A stretch of DNA of 64,000 nucleotides from Alphaproteobacteria bacterium. GTDB taxonomy: Bacteria > Pseudomonadota > Alphaproteobacteria > Rhodobacterales > Rhodobacteraceae. Position numbers and translations under genes: made by a program. The notes beneath the pieces are model-generated. The model had not been told where the DNA came from. It searched no databases and saw only the letters and a program-made list of their open reading frames with translations. This document shows, piece after piece, positions 53,289-61,318 of the stretch; the stretch's first letter is position 1; every line of letters begins with the position of its first letter. Location of the stretch: contig JAUHWT010000011.1 in NCBI GenBank assembly GCA_030427145.1, forward strand, positions 110,361 to 174,360. The letters are read 5' to 3'.

Positions 53289-54854
53289 ATGGGTGTTTAT
53301 AACGGAGACAATTCCGGAAATACAATTGCACCAGGTTTTGTAACGGATAACGTAAGCAGCAACCCCCCGGGATCCACCCCTGGCAACGGATCGGACACCA
53401 TCCGCGGCAATGGCGGCAACGACTATCTCGACGGTGCCGGCGGCAATGATACCGTCCTCGGCGGTTCCGGAAATGACGAGGTTTTCGCAGGATCGGGCCA
53501 TGACCTCGCGCGCGGCGGTTCCGGCAATGACGACATCTGGACCGGCGGCGGCAACGACCGCGCCTATGGCGATAGCGGCAACGACTACATCACCAGTGCC
53601 GGTGGCAATGACACGATCCGCGGCGGGGGCGGCAACGACACCATCGTCGGCCATAATGGCACCAAGGATGTCAATGGCGGCGGCGGACGCGACGAAATCC
53701 ATTCCAGCGGCGCGGGCCTCTACCGCGGTGGCAGCGGTGACGACATCATGTTCGTCGGCAATGGCGTCAACGAGACCCTCGACGGCGGCGACGGTATCGA
53801 CCTGATCGACATTGGTGTCGGCGGCTGGAACTACAGCCTCAACCTCTTCACCGGCCAGACCAACTGGGCGGGCGAAAGCTTCATCAACTTCGAGAATGTC
53901 CACGGCGGCACCGGCAACGACACGGTGACCGGCAACAACGACGCCAACATCATCCTCGGCAAGGACGGCGAGGACGACATCTTCGGCGCCCAGGGCAACG
54001 ACAAACTCTATGGCGGCGGGGACAACGACCTCGTGCGCGGCGGTGCCGGAAATGACCTTGTCGCCGGCGGCAGCGGTGATGACACCGTGAAGGGCGGCGA
54101 CGGCAACGATCTGCTGCGCGGCAATACCGGTGACGACCTCATGTATGGCGGTGCCGACCATGACACCATGGAAGGCGGCGACGGCAATGACGTCATCTAC
54201 GGCGATGATGGCGACGATGTCATCCTCGGTCAGGACGGCGACGACTGGATGTATGGCGGCGAAGGTTTCGACGACATTTCCGGCGGTGCGGGCAACGACA
54301 CCGGCTGGGGCGGCACCGGCAGCGACGAGATTGACCTCGGCGACGGTGACAACCGGGCCTATGGCCAGGACGGCAGTGACATCATCAGGACCGGCGACGG
54401 TGACGACTACATCTCCGGCGGTTCCGGCAATGACACCATTTATGGCGGCTTCGGCGCCGATGACCTGCGCGGCGGCAGTGGCGCTGACGTGTTCGATTTC
54501 GACAGCGAACACGAATCCACCGGCCACTACTACAATTTCAGCTCCCCCGACACGATCCTCGATTTTGAGGGCGCGGGCTGGTGGGGCGGAGACGTCATCG
54601 ACCTGTCCGACATCGACGCCATTTACGGTGGTACCGATAACGAATTCACCTTCCGGGGCGACATGACCACGGCCGAGGGCGCCCGCTACGGCGCGGGCAC
54701 GCTCTTTGCCACCAACAATGTCTCCTATCCCGGTGACGACCGCACCGTGATCTGGGGCAACGTGGATGGCGACAACATCATGGAGCTTGCCATCATCATC
54801 GACGACGGCGCCGTCGACGCCAGCGCCTACCAAAGCTGGGACTTCATCCTCTAG
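53289..54854 (+). CDS. RTX-type calcium-binding repeat protein
   Basis: A 521-residue protein made almost wholly of glycine/aspartate-rich nonapeptide repeats (GGxGxDxxx) in several blocks between about residues 30 and 420. Examples are GGNDTIRGGGGNDTIVG and GDDLMYGGADHDTMEGG. These wind into calcium-binding beta-rolls. The C-terminal 100 residues (ending AYQSWDFIL) look like the secretion signal region of type I-secreted proteins. No protease, lipase or lectin domain is seen. AAGGAG lies 8 nt before the ATG. The 250-nt upstream region is AT-rich and shows no gene. No HlyB/HlyD/TolC genes are in the window. Confidence 0.9.
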   Translation: MGVYNGDNSGNTIAPGFVTDNVSSNPPGSTPGNGSDTIRGNGGNDYLDGAGGNDTVLGGSGNDEVFAGSGHDLARGGSGNDDIWTGGGNDRAYGDSGNDYITSAGGNDTIRGGGGNDTIVGHNGTKDVNGGGGRDEIHSSGAGLYRGGSGDDIMFVGNGVNETLDGGDGIDLIDIGVGGWNYSLNLFTGQTNWAGESFINFENVHGGTGNDTVTGNNDANIILGKDGEDDIFGAQGNDKLYGGGDNDLVRGGAGNDLVAGGSGDDTVKGGDGNDLLRGNTGDDLMYGGADHDTMEGGDGNDVIYGDDGDDVILGQDGDDWMYGGEGFDDISGGAGNDTGWGGTGSDEIDLGDGDNRAYGQDGSDIIRTGDGDDYISGGSGNDTIYGGFGADDLRGGSGADVFDFDSEHESTGHYYNFSSPDTILDFEGAGWWGGDVIDLSDIDAIYGGTDNEFTFRGDMTTAEGARYGAGTLFATNNVSYPGDDRTVIWGNVDGDNIMELAIIIDDGAVDASAYQSWDFIL

Positions 54855-54866
54855 ACCGGACGACTG

Positions 54867-54888
54867 CCCCGCCCTGACAGGGGCGGGG
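54867..54888 (+). terminator. Hairpin after the RTX gene
   Basis: CCCCGCCC (54867-54874) and GGGCGGGG (54881-54888) form a perfect 8-bp stem with a 6-nt loop, 13 nt after the RTX stop. There is no T-run. It is the likely 3' boundary before the P450 gene. Confidence 0.5.
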
Positions 54889-54986
54889 ACACACACGCCA
54901 GGGCGACCACCGGGCGACGCGCGGCCCAATCCGTGCTATGCTCACCAGCCAACCCAACATCTTCCGGGGCTTTGAGGACAGCGCAC

Positions 54987-56198
54987 ATGCCCACGACCGC
55001 ACAGCCGCAGGCCGGAATACTGGTTGCCGAGGTCGCGGATTTTCGCCCCGACCCCCACGCCGGTTTCGCCAAATACCGCGCCCTCTCGGCCCTCATAAAC
55101 CTTGGTGGAGACCTGCCGCTTGCCACGCGCCACGCGGATCTCTGCACCCTCATGACCGACGCCCGCACCCGTCAGATGGAGACCGAACCGCTGACCATGC
55201 GCGGCATCACAAATGGCGACCTCTACGGCTTTTTCGCGACCTCCATGCTCCAGTCCAACCCGCCATTCCACAGCCGCAGACGACGCCCGGCGGCCAAATC
55301 CTTCTTCCCGAGCCTGATTGAGGCATGGCGTCCCCGCATTCGCGCGCTTGTCACCGAAATCCTTCAGGGTCTCGACGACGAACCGCAGTTCGACTTCCTG
55401 CAACAGGTTGCCGCGCCGCTGCCCTCCCGCCTGATTGGTGAAATTCTCGGCGCCCCACCGGCCGACGCCCCGTGGTTTTCCGAGCGGGTGCAGGTCATGT
55501 CCCGTGGCCTTACCGCCTTTCGCGAAGCGGACTTCCCCAATATCGACGCTGCCGCCCGCGACCTCACGCTCTACGTGCAAAACCTTCTGGAGGACCGCCG
55601 CGCCAGGCCCCGCGACGATTTCCTGACCGACTACATCGCCAGGGCGGGCGAGGACCCGGACCTGACCGATGCCGAAACCGTCATCCAGATCGTGACGCTC
55701 ATCCTCGCGGGCAGCGACACCACCCGATTTGGCGTCACATCCACCCTGTCGCTGCTCCTGCAGCACCCGTCCCAGTGGGACGCCCTCTGCGCCAATCCAG
55801 GTCTCGCAAAAGGTGCCGTGCTCGAATCCCTGCGGTTCGAACCTCCGGTGGGCTCCATCGGTCGCGTAGTCGTCGACCCAATGGAAATCGGCGGCATCCC
55901 CCTTCCATCCGGCACATTCGTGGCGCTCTCAATCCTCTCCGCCCAGCGGGATCCGGCGGTCTATGACGCGCCCGACCGCTTCGACATCCACCGCACCGAC
56001 CAGCCCAGACTGTCGCTGAATTTCGGCCTCGGCGCCCACCGCTGTCTCGGTGAGCACCTGGCCCGCGCGGAAATGGAGGAACTCCTGATCGCCGTGACCA
56101 GCCGCTGGCCCGGCCTGCGCTTCGCCGCGCCGCCACCAAATACGCTCGGCTTCACCGGCATTCGCGGCATCGAACCGCTGATCCTCACCGCCGCCTGA
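54987..56198 (+). CDS. Cytochrome P450
   Basis: A soluble 403-residue P450 monooxygenase. I start it at 54987 (MPTTAQPQAGILVAEVADF), which has GAGG 9 nt upstream. Diagnostic parts are the I-helix AGSDTTRFG (about residue 245), the ESLRFEPPV ExxR motif, and the haem-binding FGLGAHRCLGEHLARAEME with the Cys ligand near residue 352. The layout (short chain, ExxR near 280) is the bacterial soluble class; it needs a ferredoxin and reductase from elsewhere. Neither lies in the window, and the substrate is unknown. Confidence 0.93.
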   Translation: MPTTAQPQAGILVAEVADFRPDPHAGFAKYRALSALINLGGDLPLATRHADLCTLMTDARTRQMETEPLTMRGITNGDLYGFFATSMLQSNPPFHSRRRRPAAKSFFPSLIEAWRPRIRALVTEILQGLDDEPQFDFLQQVAAPLPSRLIGEILGAPPADAPWFSERVQVMSRGLTAFREADFPNIDAAARDLTLYVQNLLEDRRARPRDDFLTDYIARAGEDPDLTDAETVIQIVTLILAGSDTTRFGVTSTLSLLLQHPSQWDALCANPGLAKGAVLESLRFEPPVGSIGRVVVDPMEIGGIPLPSGTFVALSILSAQRDPAVYDAPDRFDIHRTDQPRLSLNFGLGAHRCLGEHLARAEMEELLIAVTSRWPGLRFAAPPPNTLGFTGIRGIEPLILTAA

Positions 56199-56207
56199 GC
56201 CGCGCGC

Positions 56208-56558
56208 TCAGTCCTGGTTGTCCAGCTCCAGCGCCCGGCTCACCAGCCGCCCCACGGCAACGCCATTGGGCCGCGTGCCAACCGGAACCTTCAAGTACCG
56301 CATCCGGCTCCCGTCACCCTCGAGCAGCCCCTCCGGATCGCCAAGTTCCGCGCCCTTGCCAAACCCGAGCGCCACATGGCGTTTCGATTTCTGCAAACAG
56401 CAGACCATCGAATTTCCGTGGTAGTAACAGGGCTGGTTCCACCTGAAATCCTCGCGCATGCCCTGACCCTTCGTCAGCACCAGGTGCCTCAGATCAGCGG
56501 CGATCTCACGCTGTTGGTTTGTCAGTCCGGAAAACCAACCCGCGACTTCATTCTTCAT
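56208..56558 (-). CDS. DUF1801 domain protein
   Basis: A small 116-residue YdhG-like protein. The domain core is MREDFRWNQPCYYHGNSMVC, then KRHVALGFGKGAELGDPEGL, then GDGSRMRYLKVPVG. This fits DUF1801, a fold shared with iron-chaperone-like proteins; the function is not established. The start is an ATG, and no strong neighbour context exists. It converges on the P450 gene and lies 247 nt before the mutY stop. Confidence 0.75.
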   Translation of the reverse strand: MKNEVAGWFSGLTNQQREIAADLRHLVLTKGQGMREDFRWNQPCYYHGNSMVCCLQKSKRHVALGFGKGAELGDPEGLLEGDGSRMRYLKVPVGTRPNGVAVGRLVSRALELDNQD

Positions 56559-56805
56559 GTTTCGACCTCCCCCCCATGGAAGCGGCCGCGACCTGTGCGG
56601 CCAACATCACCGTAGCATTTTTCAGCTTAATTTTGAAGCTTCGCGCCGGGCAATCATTTCGATACGGGAATCCGCCAATCCCCGCCGCTCTGCAAAATCA
56701 ATATGCAGCGGGCAAGTTTTCAACGCTTTCCACGCGTGAGAAACCGCGTCACATGCCCACAAATTTGGCACCGCACACGGCATTCCGCCCCGGACCCGAT
56801 TCGCG

Positions 56806-57909
56806 TCAGGCCCGTTCGACGAAGCCGTCCTCCACCGCCGACAGCCCCAGCCGCAGCGCCTTGCGCATCACCGTCGGCAGCCGGTCCGGCAGGTCATCAT
56901 CGCCGGGATAAAACCGCAGCCGGTCTCTGGGCAGGGCGTCCACACGGCCCACAAACACCTTCAAACGCAAGTGAAAATGCGTGAACGTGTGCCGCACCTC
57001 GCCCGGCACTTCCCGCCACTCCGCCTCCACCGGTGGCACGGCTTCCGGCACATCCTCGCGCCAGTCCGTTCCCGGTAGTCCCAGCATCCCGCCCAAAAGC
57101 CCGCTCTCGGGTCGTGTCTCCAGCGCCACCGCACCCTCCGGCCCGATCCCCAGATACGCGACCCCGAACCGCACCGGCTTCGCCGCCTTTGGCGACTTGC
57201 GGGGCAGGGTCTCCGCCACACCGGCCAGCCGCCCTTCGCAGCTCTCCATCCACGGGCAGATGCCACAGGCCGGACTGCGCGGCGTGCAGATCGTGGCTCC
57301 CAGATCCATCACCGCCTGGGCATAATCCCCCGCACGCTCAACCGGGGTCAGACCCCGCGCCAGCCCGCGCAACTTCTCCTTCGAGCCGGGCAGGGGTGTC
57401 TCCACCCGGTAGACCCGCGCCATCACCCGCTCGATATTCCCGTCGAGAACCACCGCCTGCCGCCCAAAGGCAATCGCCGCAATCGCCGCCGCCGTGTAGG
57501 GGCCGATCCCCGGCAGTTTCAGAAGCTCCGCTTCCGTGTCCGGAAACCGCCCGTCCAGGTCACGGCTGACAATTCGGGCGCATTTCAGCAGGTTCCGCGC
57601 CCTAGCATAATACCCGAGCCCCGCCCAGGCCCCCATCACGGCCTCATCCTCCGCCTCCGCCAGGTCCCGCACCCGCGGCCAGCGTCCGGTGAAATCCAGG
57701 AAATACCGCGTCACCGCCGCCACGGTCGTCTGCTGCAGCATCACCTCCGACAGCCAGACGTGATACGGGTCCGGCAAAACGCCCGCGCGGCTCTCATGGG
57801 GCGGCACCCGCCAGGGCAGGTCGCGGGCGTTGCGGTCATACCATGTCAGGATCGCATCGGCGCTGGGGGAGGAAATATTTGCCATCTGGCTCCTGTTTGG
57901 CCCTGACAT
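56806..57909 (-). CDS. mutY: A/G-specific adenine DNA glycosylase MutY
   Basis: A base-excision repair enzyme that removes adenine opposite 8-oxoguanine, 367 residues. The N-terminal catalytic domain has SEVMLQQTTVAAV with the catalytic Glu, the helix-hairpin-helix LPGIGPYTAAAIAAIAFG with the Asp in VVLDGNIERV, and a [4Fe-4S] cluster (CTPRSPACGICPWMESC). The C-terminal NUDIX-like domain (about 230-350) is present. The start at 57909 or a nearby Met (residue 9) is possible. It is divergent from a DUF721 gene, an order common in Alphaproteobacteria. Confidence 0.93.
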   Translation of the reverse strand: MSGPNRSQMANISSPSADAILTWYDRNARDLPWRVPPHESRAGVLPDPYHVWLSEVMLQQTTVAAVTRYFLDFTGRWPRVRDLAEAEDEAVMGAWAGLGYYARARNLLKCARIVSRDLDGRFPDTEAELLKLPGIGPYTAAAIAAIAFGRQAVVLDGNIERVMARVYRVETPLPGSKEKLRGLARGLTPVERAGDYAQAVMDLGATICTPRSPACGICPWMESCEGRLAGVAETLPRKSPKAAKPVRFGVAYLGIGPEGAVALETRPESGLLGGMLGLPGTDWREDVPEAVPPVEAEWREVPGEVRHTFTHFHLRLKVFVGRVDALPRDRLRFYPGDDDLPDRLPTVMRKALRLGLSAVEDGFVERA

Positions 57910-57957
57910 TTCGCCATCGAAAGTCTAGTCTGCGCGGCAGTTCCGGAGGCACCCTGC

Positions 57958-58482
57958 ATGGCCAAACCCACAGGAAATTACAAGCGCAACGGCGGCTGGC
58001 GCCGTCAGTCCCGCGGCTTCCTCGCCGCCGGCGGCCTCATTGGGTCGCAAATGCGCACCAATGCCGCCAAACGCGCCTTCGTCACCGAAAAACTCCGCGT
58101 CAGCTGGCCCGAGATCGTGGGCGCCGAGATCGCGGCCATCTGCCTTCCCGTGCAGCTCACGCTCACACGCGGCCCCGCCGGTGGCATCCTGCGCCTCGCG
58201 GTTGTGGGCGCCATGGCGCCGCAGATCCAGATGATGGTGCCGACCATTCGCGAACGCGTGAACACCTCACTGGGCTCCAACACCGTTGGCCGCATCCAGC
58301 TCGTCCACGCCACCGCCGCCGACCTGGCCCAGATGCCGAAGCCCGAAAAGGACGGGCCAAAGCCCGTCCCGGACGTGGAAATTCCCAATGATTTCGACGA
58401 AACCCTCTCAAGTATAAGTGATGGCGATCTGCGGGAGGCGCTGCTGACATTGACAAGGAATGTGTTATCCCGCAGCAACTGA
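57958..58482 (+). CDS. DUF721/DciA-like protein
   Basis: A 174-residue DUF721 protein. The N-terminal part (about 1-40) is basic and disordered-looking, with the conserved FVTEKLRVSWPEIVGAEIAA following. DciA, a member of this family, loads the replicative helicase in bacteria lacking DnaC. That role here is inferred by family only. The gene is divergent from mutY and 32 nt upstream of the DsbA-like gene. Confidence 0.8.
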   Translation: MAKPTGNYKRNGGWRRQSRGFLAAGGLIGSQMRTNAAKRAFVTEKLRVSWPEIVGAEIAAICLPVQLTLTRGPAGGILRLAVVGAMAPQIQMMVPTIRERVNTSLGSNTVGRIQLVHATAADLAQMPKPEKDGPKPVPDVEIPNDFDETLSSISDGDLREALLTLTRNVLSRSN

Positions 58483-58514
58483 CCCGACGGAAAACAGACG
58501 GAATTTGACAAATC

Positions 58515-59159
58515 ATGCCCATTGAACTGACCCGCCGCGAAATCCTTGCACTCACCGCGGCCGCGGCCCTTTTCCCGGGCGCAGCACTCGCCCAGTCCGA
58601 TGACGCCCCGGTGCGCGAGGTGCGGGAAATGACCATGGGCGATCCCGACGCCCCCATCACCGTCGTCGAATACGCCTCCTTCACCTGTCCGCACTGCGCC
58701 ACCTTCCACCGGGATGTCATGCCGCAGCTGCGCGAGAACTTCATCGATACCGGTAAGGTCAACTTCGTTTTCCGCGAGGTCTATTTTGACCTCTACGGAC
58801 TCTGGGCCGGCGTCATCGCCCGCTGCGCCCCCGAGGACCGCTATTTCGGTATTGTCGACCTGATCTTCAAAACCCAGTCCGACTGGACCCGCTCGACCGC
58901 CACGGACGAGAACGGCGCCAAGGCCGAGGTCACCCAGAACCTGTTCGGCATCGGCCGCCAGGCCGGTCTGACCGACGACCAGATGCGCGAATGCCTTCAG
59001 GACCGCGAGTTCATGGAAGCCCTCGTGGCCGAATTCCAGCAGAACATGGAAGCCGACCAGGTTACCGGCACCCCGTCCTTCATCATCAACGGCGAAAAAG
59101 CCTCCAACATGAGCTACGCCGATTTCGAGGCACGGCTCAATGAGGAACTGGAAGGGTAA
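58515..59159 (+). CDS. DsbA-family thioredoxin-fold oxidoreductase
   Basis: A periplasmic thiol:disulfide oxidoreductase, 214 residues. An N-terminal signal sequence (about 1-26, ending AALAQ) precedes the thioredoxin-fold domain. The active-site CPHC lies at about residues 57-60 (YASFTCPHCATFH). A cis-Pro loop TGTPSFIINGEKA is near 190. It resembles BdbD/DsbA-like proteins. It lies 32 nt after the DUF721 gene, the same pair order as in many Rhodobacterales. Confidence 0.9.
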   Translation: MPIELTRREILALTAAAALFPGAALAQSDDAPVREVREMTMGDPDAPITVVEYASFTCPHCATFHRDVMPQLRENFIDTGKVNFVFREVYFDLYGLWAGVIARCAPEDRYFGIVDLIFKTQSDWTRSTATDENGAKAEVTQNLFGIGRQAGLTDDQMRECLQDREFMEALVAEFQQNMEADQVTGTPSFIINGEKASNMSYADFEARLNEELEG

Positions 59160-59314
59160 AGAGGCCTTCGCGTTTCGAATAGGGCATCGCGGACCTCGGG
59201 TGGCGCATTAGCGCCTCCCATGGGCTGTAGAGTTCACACAGCCCAAACAACAACGCGTTCCATGCCCGGCCGGGCCCTGGACAAAGGTCCCGCAACCCTC
59301 CCGGCGTGTCGGCA

Positions 59315-59448
59315 CGACACGCCATGCCCGACTTTCCCCCCGGGAGGGCATCCTCGACGTCGGCAACCGCTCAATGGTTTCGGTACTATAACCGAAACGC
59401 GCAAATCGACCGGGTCGGAGCCCTCCCAAAGTCGGGCATGGCGCGTCG
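59315..59448. repeat. Dispersed palindromic element, copy 1 (134 bp)
   Basis: A 134-bp element with 21-bp terminal inverted repeats differing at one position (59315-59335 and 59428-59448). It has an inner 8-bp stem GTTTCGGT with ACCGAAAC around a 6-nt loop (59377-59398). A second copy, in opposite internal orientation, lies at the right end of the window. It carries no gene. It belongs to the 596-nt gene-free stretch 59160-59755. This may be a REP-type or miniature inverted-repeat element. Confidence 0.8.
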
Positions 59449-59529
59449 AGCCTCAGGTCACGGCCGAAGGTGGAGAAGTGTGAACGGAACAGCCCACCGG
59501 AGACGCTGACCTCCCGGCTCAACCCACCC

Positions 59530-59578
59530 GCCCGGCGGCAACGCCGGGCAGCGCCGACCGCCCCCATTGGGCGGCGCT
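59530..59578. repeat. Two strong adjacent hairpins
   Basis: The first is an 8-bp perfect stem GCCCGGCG with CGCCGGGC around a GCAA loop (59530-59549). The second pairs AGCGCC and GCCC with GGGCGGCGCT (59550-59578) with a 4-nt bulge. Both lie within the gene-free stretch 59160-59755, 80 nt after the palindromic element. A short RNA or another repeat remnant is possible; I see no promoter or terminator to support a transcript. Confidence 0.5.
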
Positions 59579-59755
59579 CCGCTTCGCCCGCGGTCTGCGA
59601 TGCCCTCGGTGAACATTTGGAGGGAGAGCTGGAATTGTGTGCAGTTATAGCGCGCATCTATTGATCAGTCCCATCCGACTGATTATCTTACGCAGTATTG
59701 ACTGATCGGCGAAATCCTGCCTACAAATGGCTGTGGTTTTTTTTGTGTGAATTCT

Positions 59756-60262
59756 ATGAAGATTTTGAAATCGTTGTGCGTTTTTTCGGTGGTGTCCGTG
59801 ACTGCATGTTCCACTCCGTATCAAGATACTGGTTTTTCCGGGGGTGTTAGTGCGTCAATGATCGACGCGTCTACGGCGCAAATTAGTGCCGCAGTCAACG
59901 CTTACACGTCGCAATCCACAGCTTATCAATACGCGATGCTGAAGTCGGCTGAGTTTACCCTGCAACAGGGGTTTGGACACTTTCAGATAGTTTCAGAAGA
60001 AGTCTATGCAAAAACGGGATCTGTGACCAACTACAATAGTACCTATTCTTCAGACGTTTCCGGGTATTCTACATATGGCGGGTACCAAGGATACGGCTCG
60101 GGGAGCGGATATGGAGCTGCGACAACTACCAATTACAGAAAACCCCACGTAGATTTTTTGATTGTAATGTACCCTGGGCCTAAACCGGCGAATGCGCCGG
60201 CCGGTGTCTATGATGCGCGACAAGTTGTTTCGGTTTTGGGTGCGGAAATTAGGAAAGAGTGA
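59756..60262 (+). CDS. Small lipoprotein, CC0125/CC1285 family
   Basis: A 168-residue exported protein. The signal peptide (MKILKSLCVFSVVSVTAC) ends in a lipobox-like VTAC|S, so it is probably lipidated. A conserved-looking core (SAYQYAMLKSAEFTLQQGF-like, here YQYAMLKSAEFTLQQGF) matches the CC0125/CC1285 lipoprotein family. A Tyr/Ser/Gly-rich insert (about 95-125) follows. The start at 59756 is the ATG; an in-frame GTG lies 9 nt upstream, and neither has a good Shine-Dalgarno. Its codons are visibly AT-richer than those of its neighbours, which suggests transfer. Function unknown. Confidence 0.7.
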   Translation: MKILKSLCVFSVVSVTACSTPYQDTGFSGGVSASMIDASTAQISAAVNAYTSQSTAYQYAMLKSAEFTLQQGFGHFQIVSEEVYAKTGSVTNYNSTYSSDVSGYSTYGGYQGYGSGSGYGAATTTNYRKPHVDFLIVMYPGPKPANAPAGVYDARQVVSVLGAEIRKE

Positions 60263-60310
60263 GTTTTAGAGAGGCTTGAGAAACTGAGCGGCGGGGTAAC
60301 CCTCTCTTGT

Positions 60311-61318
60311 CTACACAGTGCGTTGGTTGGGATTGATTTTGTTCAGCGCCGCCTCCAGAACACCCTCATCCACAAACCCCAGCCGCACCGGCAGGGCCAG
60401 AACCTTCGGTCGGAACTCCTTCGGCAGACGCGCCGCGTCCTTCTCGGTGGTCACGAGCTGCGCCCCCAGCTGCTGCGCCTCCCGCTCCAGCCGCGCCAGA
60501 ATACGCCCGTCATAGGGCGCATGATCCGCAAACCCGTGGCGGCTCACGATATGCGCGCCAAGCCCGTCCAGCGTGGCAAAAAACTTCTCCGGCCGCCCGA
60601 TCCCGGCAAAGGCCAGCACCCGCTGACCCTCCCAGTCCATTCCGGTCTGTAACGGTCGCAACTCACCGCCCAGTACCGGCACTGTCACCCGCGACCCCCA
60701 GGCATGGGCAAAACCGGCCCGCGACGTGGCATCCCCGATCGCCAGCACCACATCCGCCCGTGCCAGACCCACATCCACCGGTTCGCGCAGCGGCCCGGCC
60801 GGAATGACCCGCCCGTTGCCAAATCCGGTCGCCGCATCCACCACAACAATCGACAGATCCTTGGAAAGCGACGGGTTCTGATGCCCGTCATCCATCACGA
60901 TCACCTGCGCGCCCGCGTCCCGCGCGGCCCGTCCCGCCGCCGCCCGGTCGCGGGCAATCCAAACCGACGCAAAGGGCGAAATCAGCAGCGGCTCATCCCC
61001 AACCTCCGCCGCCGTGTGCCGCATCTCATCAACCCGCACCGGCCCGGTCAGACTGCCGCCATGCCCGCGCGAGACCACATGCACCGCCAAGCCCCGGGCC
61101 ACCAGCCGCTCCACAAGCGCAATCACCGTGGGCGTCTTGCCCGTGCCACCGGCGGTCAGGTTCCCGACACAGATCACCGGGATGCCAACGTTCAGCGGCT
61201 CCGCCCGCGCAATCCGCCGTGCCGTCAGCCAGCGGTAAATCCATGAAAGTGGCGTCAAAACCCAAGCGGCAAGCCCAGGCCGCTCCGGCTGCCGCAACCA
61301 AAAACGCGGGGCCTGCAT
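60311..61318 (-). CDS. lpxK: Tetraacyldisaccharide 4'-kinase LpxK
   Basis: An inner-membrane lipid A kinase, 335 residues, that adds the 4'-phosphate to the lipid A precursor. An N-terminal membrane-associated stretch (about 15-35) is followed by the P-loop GNLTAGGTGKTPTVIALVER. Further marks are VVSRGHGGS, VGDEPLL, and the catalytic Asp in VIVMDDGHQNPSL. The end region includes VTTEKDAARLP. The ATG at 61318 shares a base with the waaA stop (TGATG); a GTG one codon upstream also exists. It is the second gene of waaA-lpxK. Confidence 0.93.
   Translation of the reverse strand: MQAPRFWLRQPERPGLAAWVLTPLSWIYRWLTARRIARAEPLNVGIPVICVGNLTAGGTGKTPTVIALVERLVARGLAVHVVSRGHGGSLTGPVRVDEMRHTAAEVGDEPLLISPFASVWIARDRAAAGRAARDAGAQVIVMDDGHQNPSLSKDLSIVVVDAATGFGNGRVIPAGPLREPVDVGLARADVVLAIGDATSRAGFAHAWGSRVTVPVLGGELRPLQTGMDWEGQRVLAFAGIGRPEKFFATLDGLGAHIVSRHGFADHAPYDGRILARLEREAQQLGAQLVTTEKDAARLPKEFRPKVLALPVRLGFVDEGVLEAALNKINPNQRTV

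Noticed and set aside
53268..54929. A 553-codon open frame on the strand opposite the RTX gene
   Set aside because: It is a mirror of the glycine/aspartate repeats (Val/Ala/Ile-rich low-complexity translation), with no ribosome-binding site or domain.
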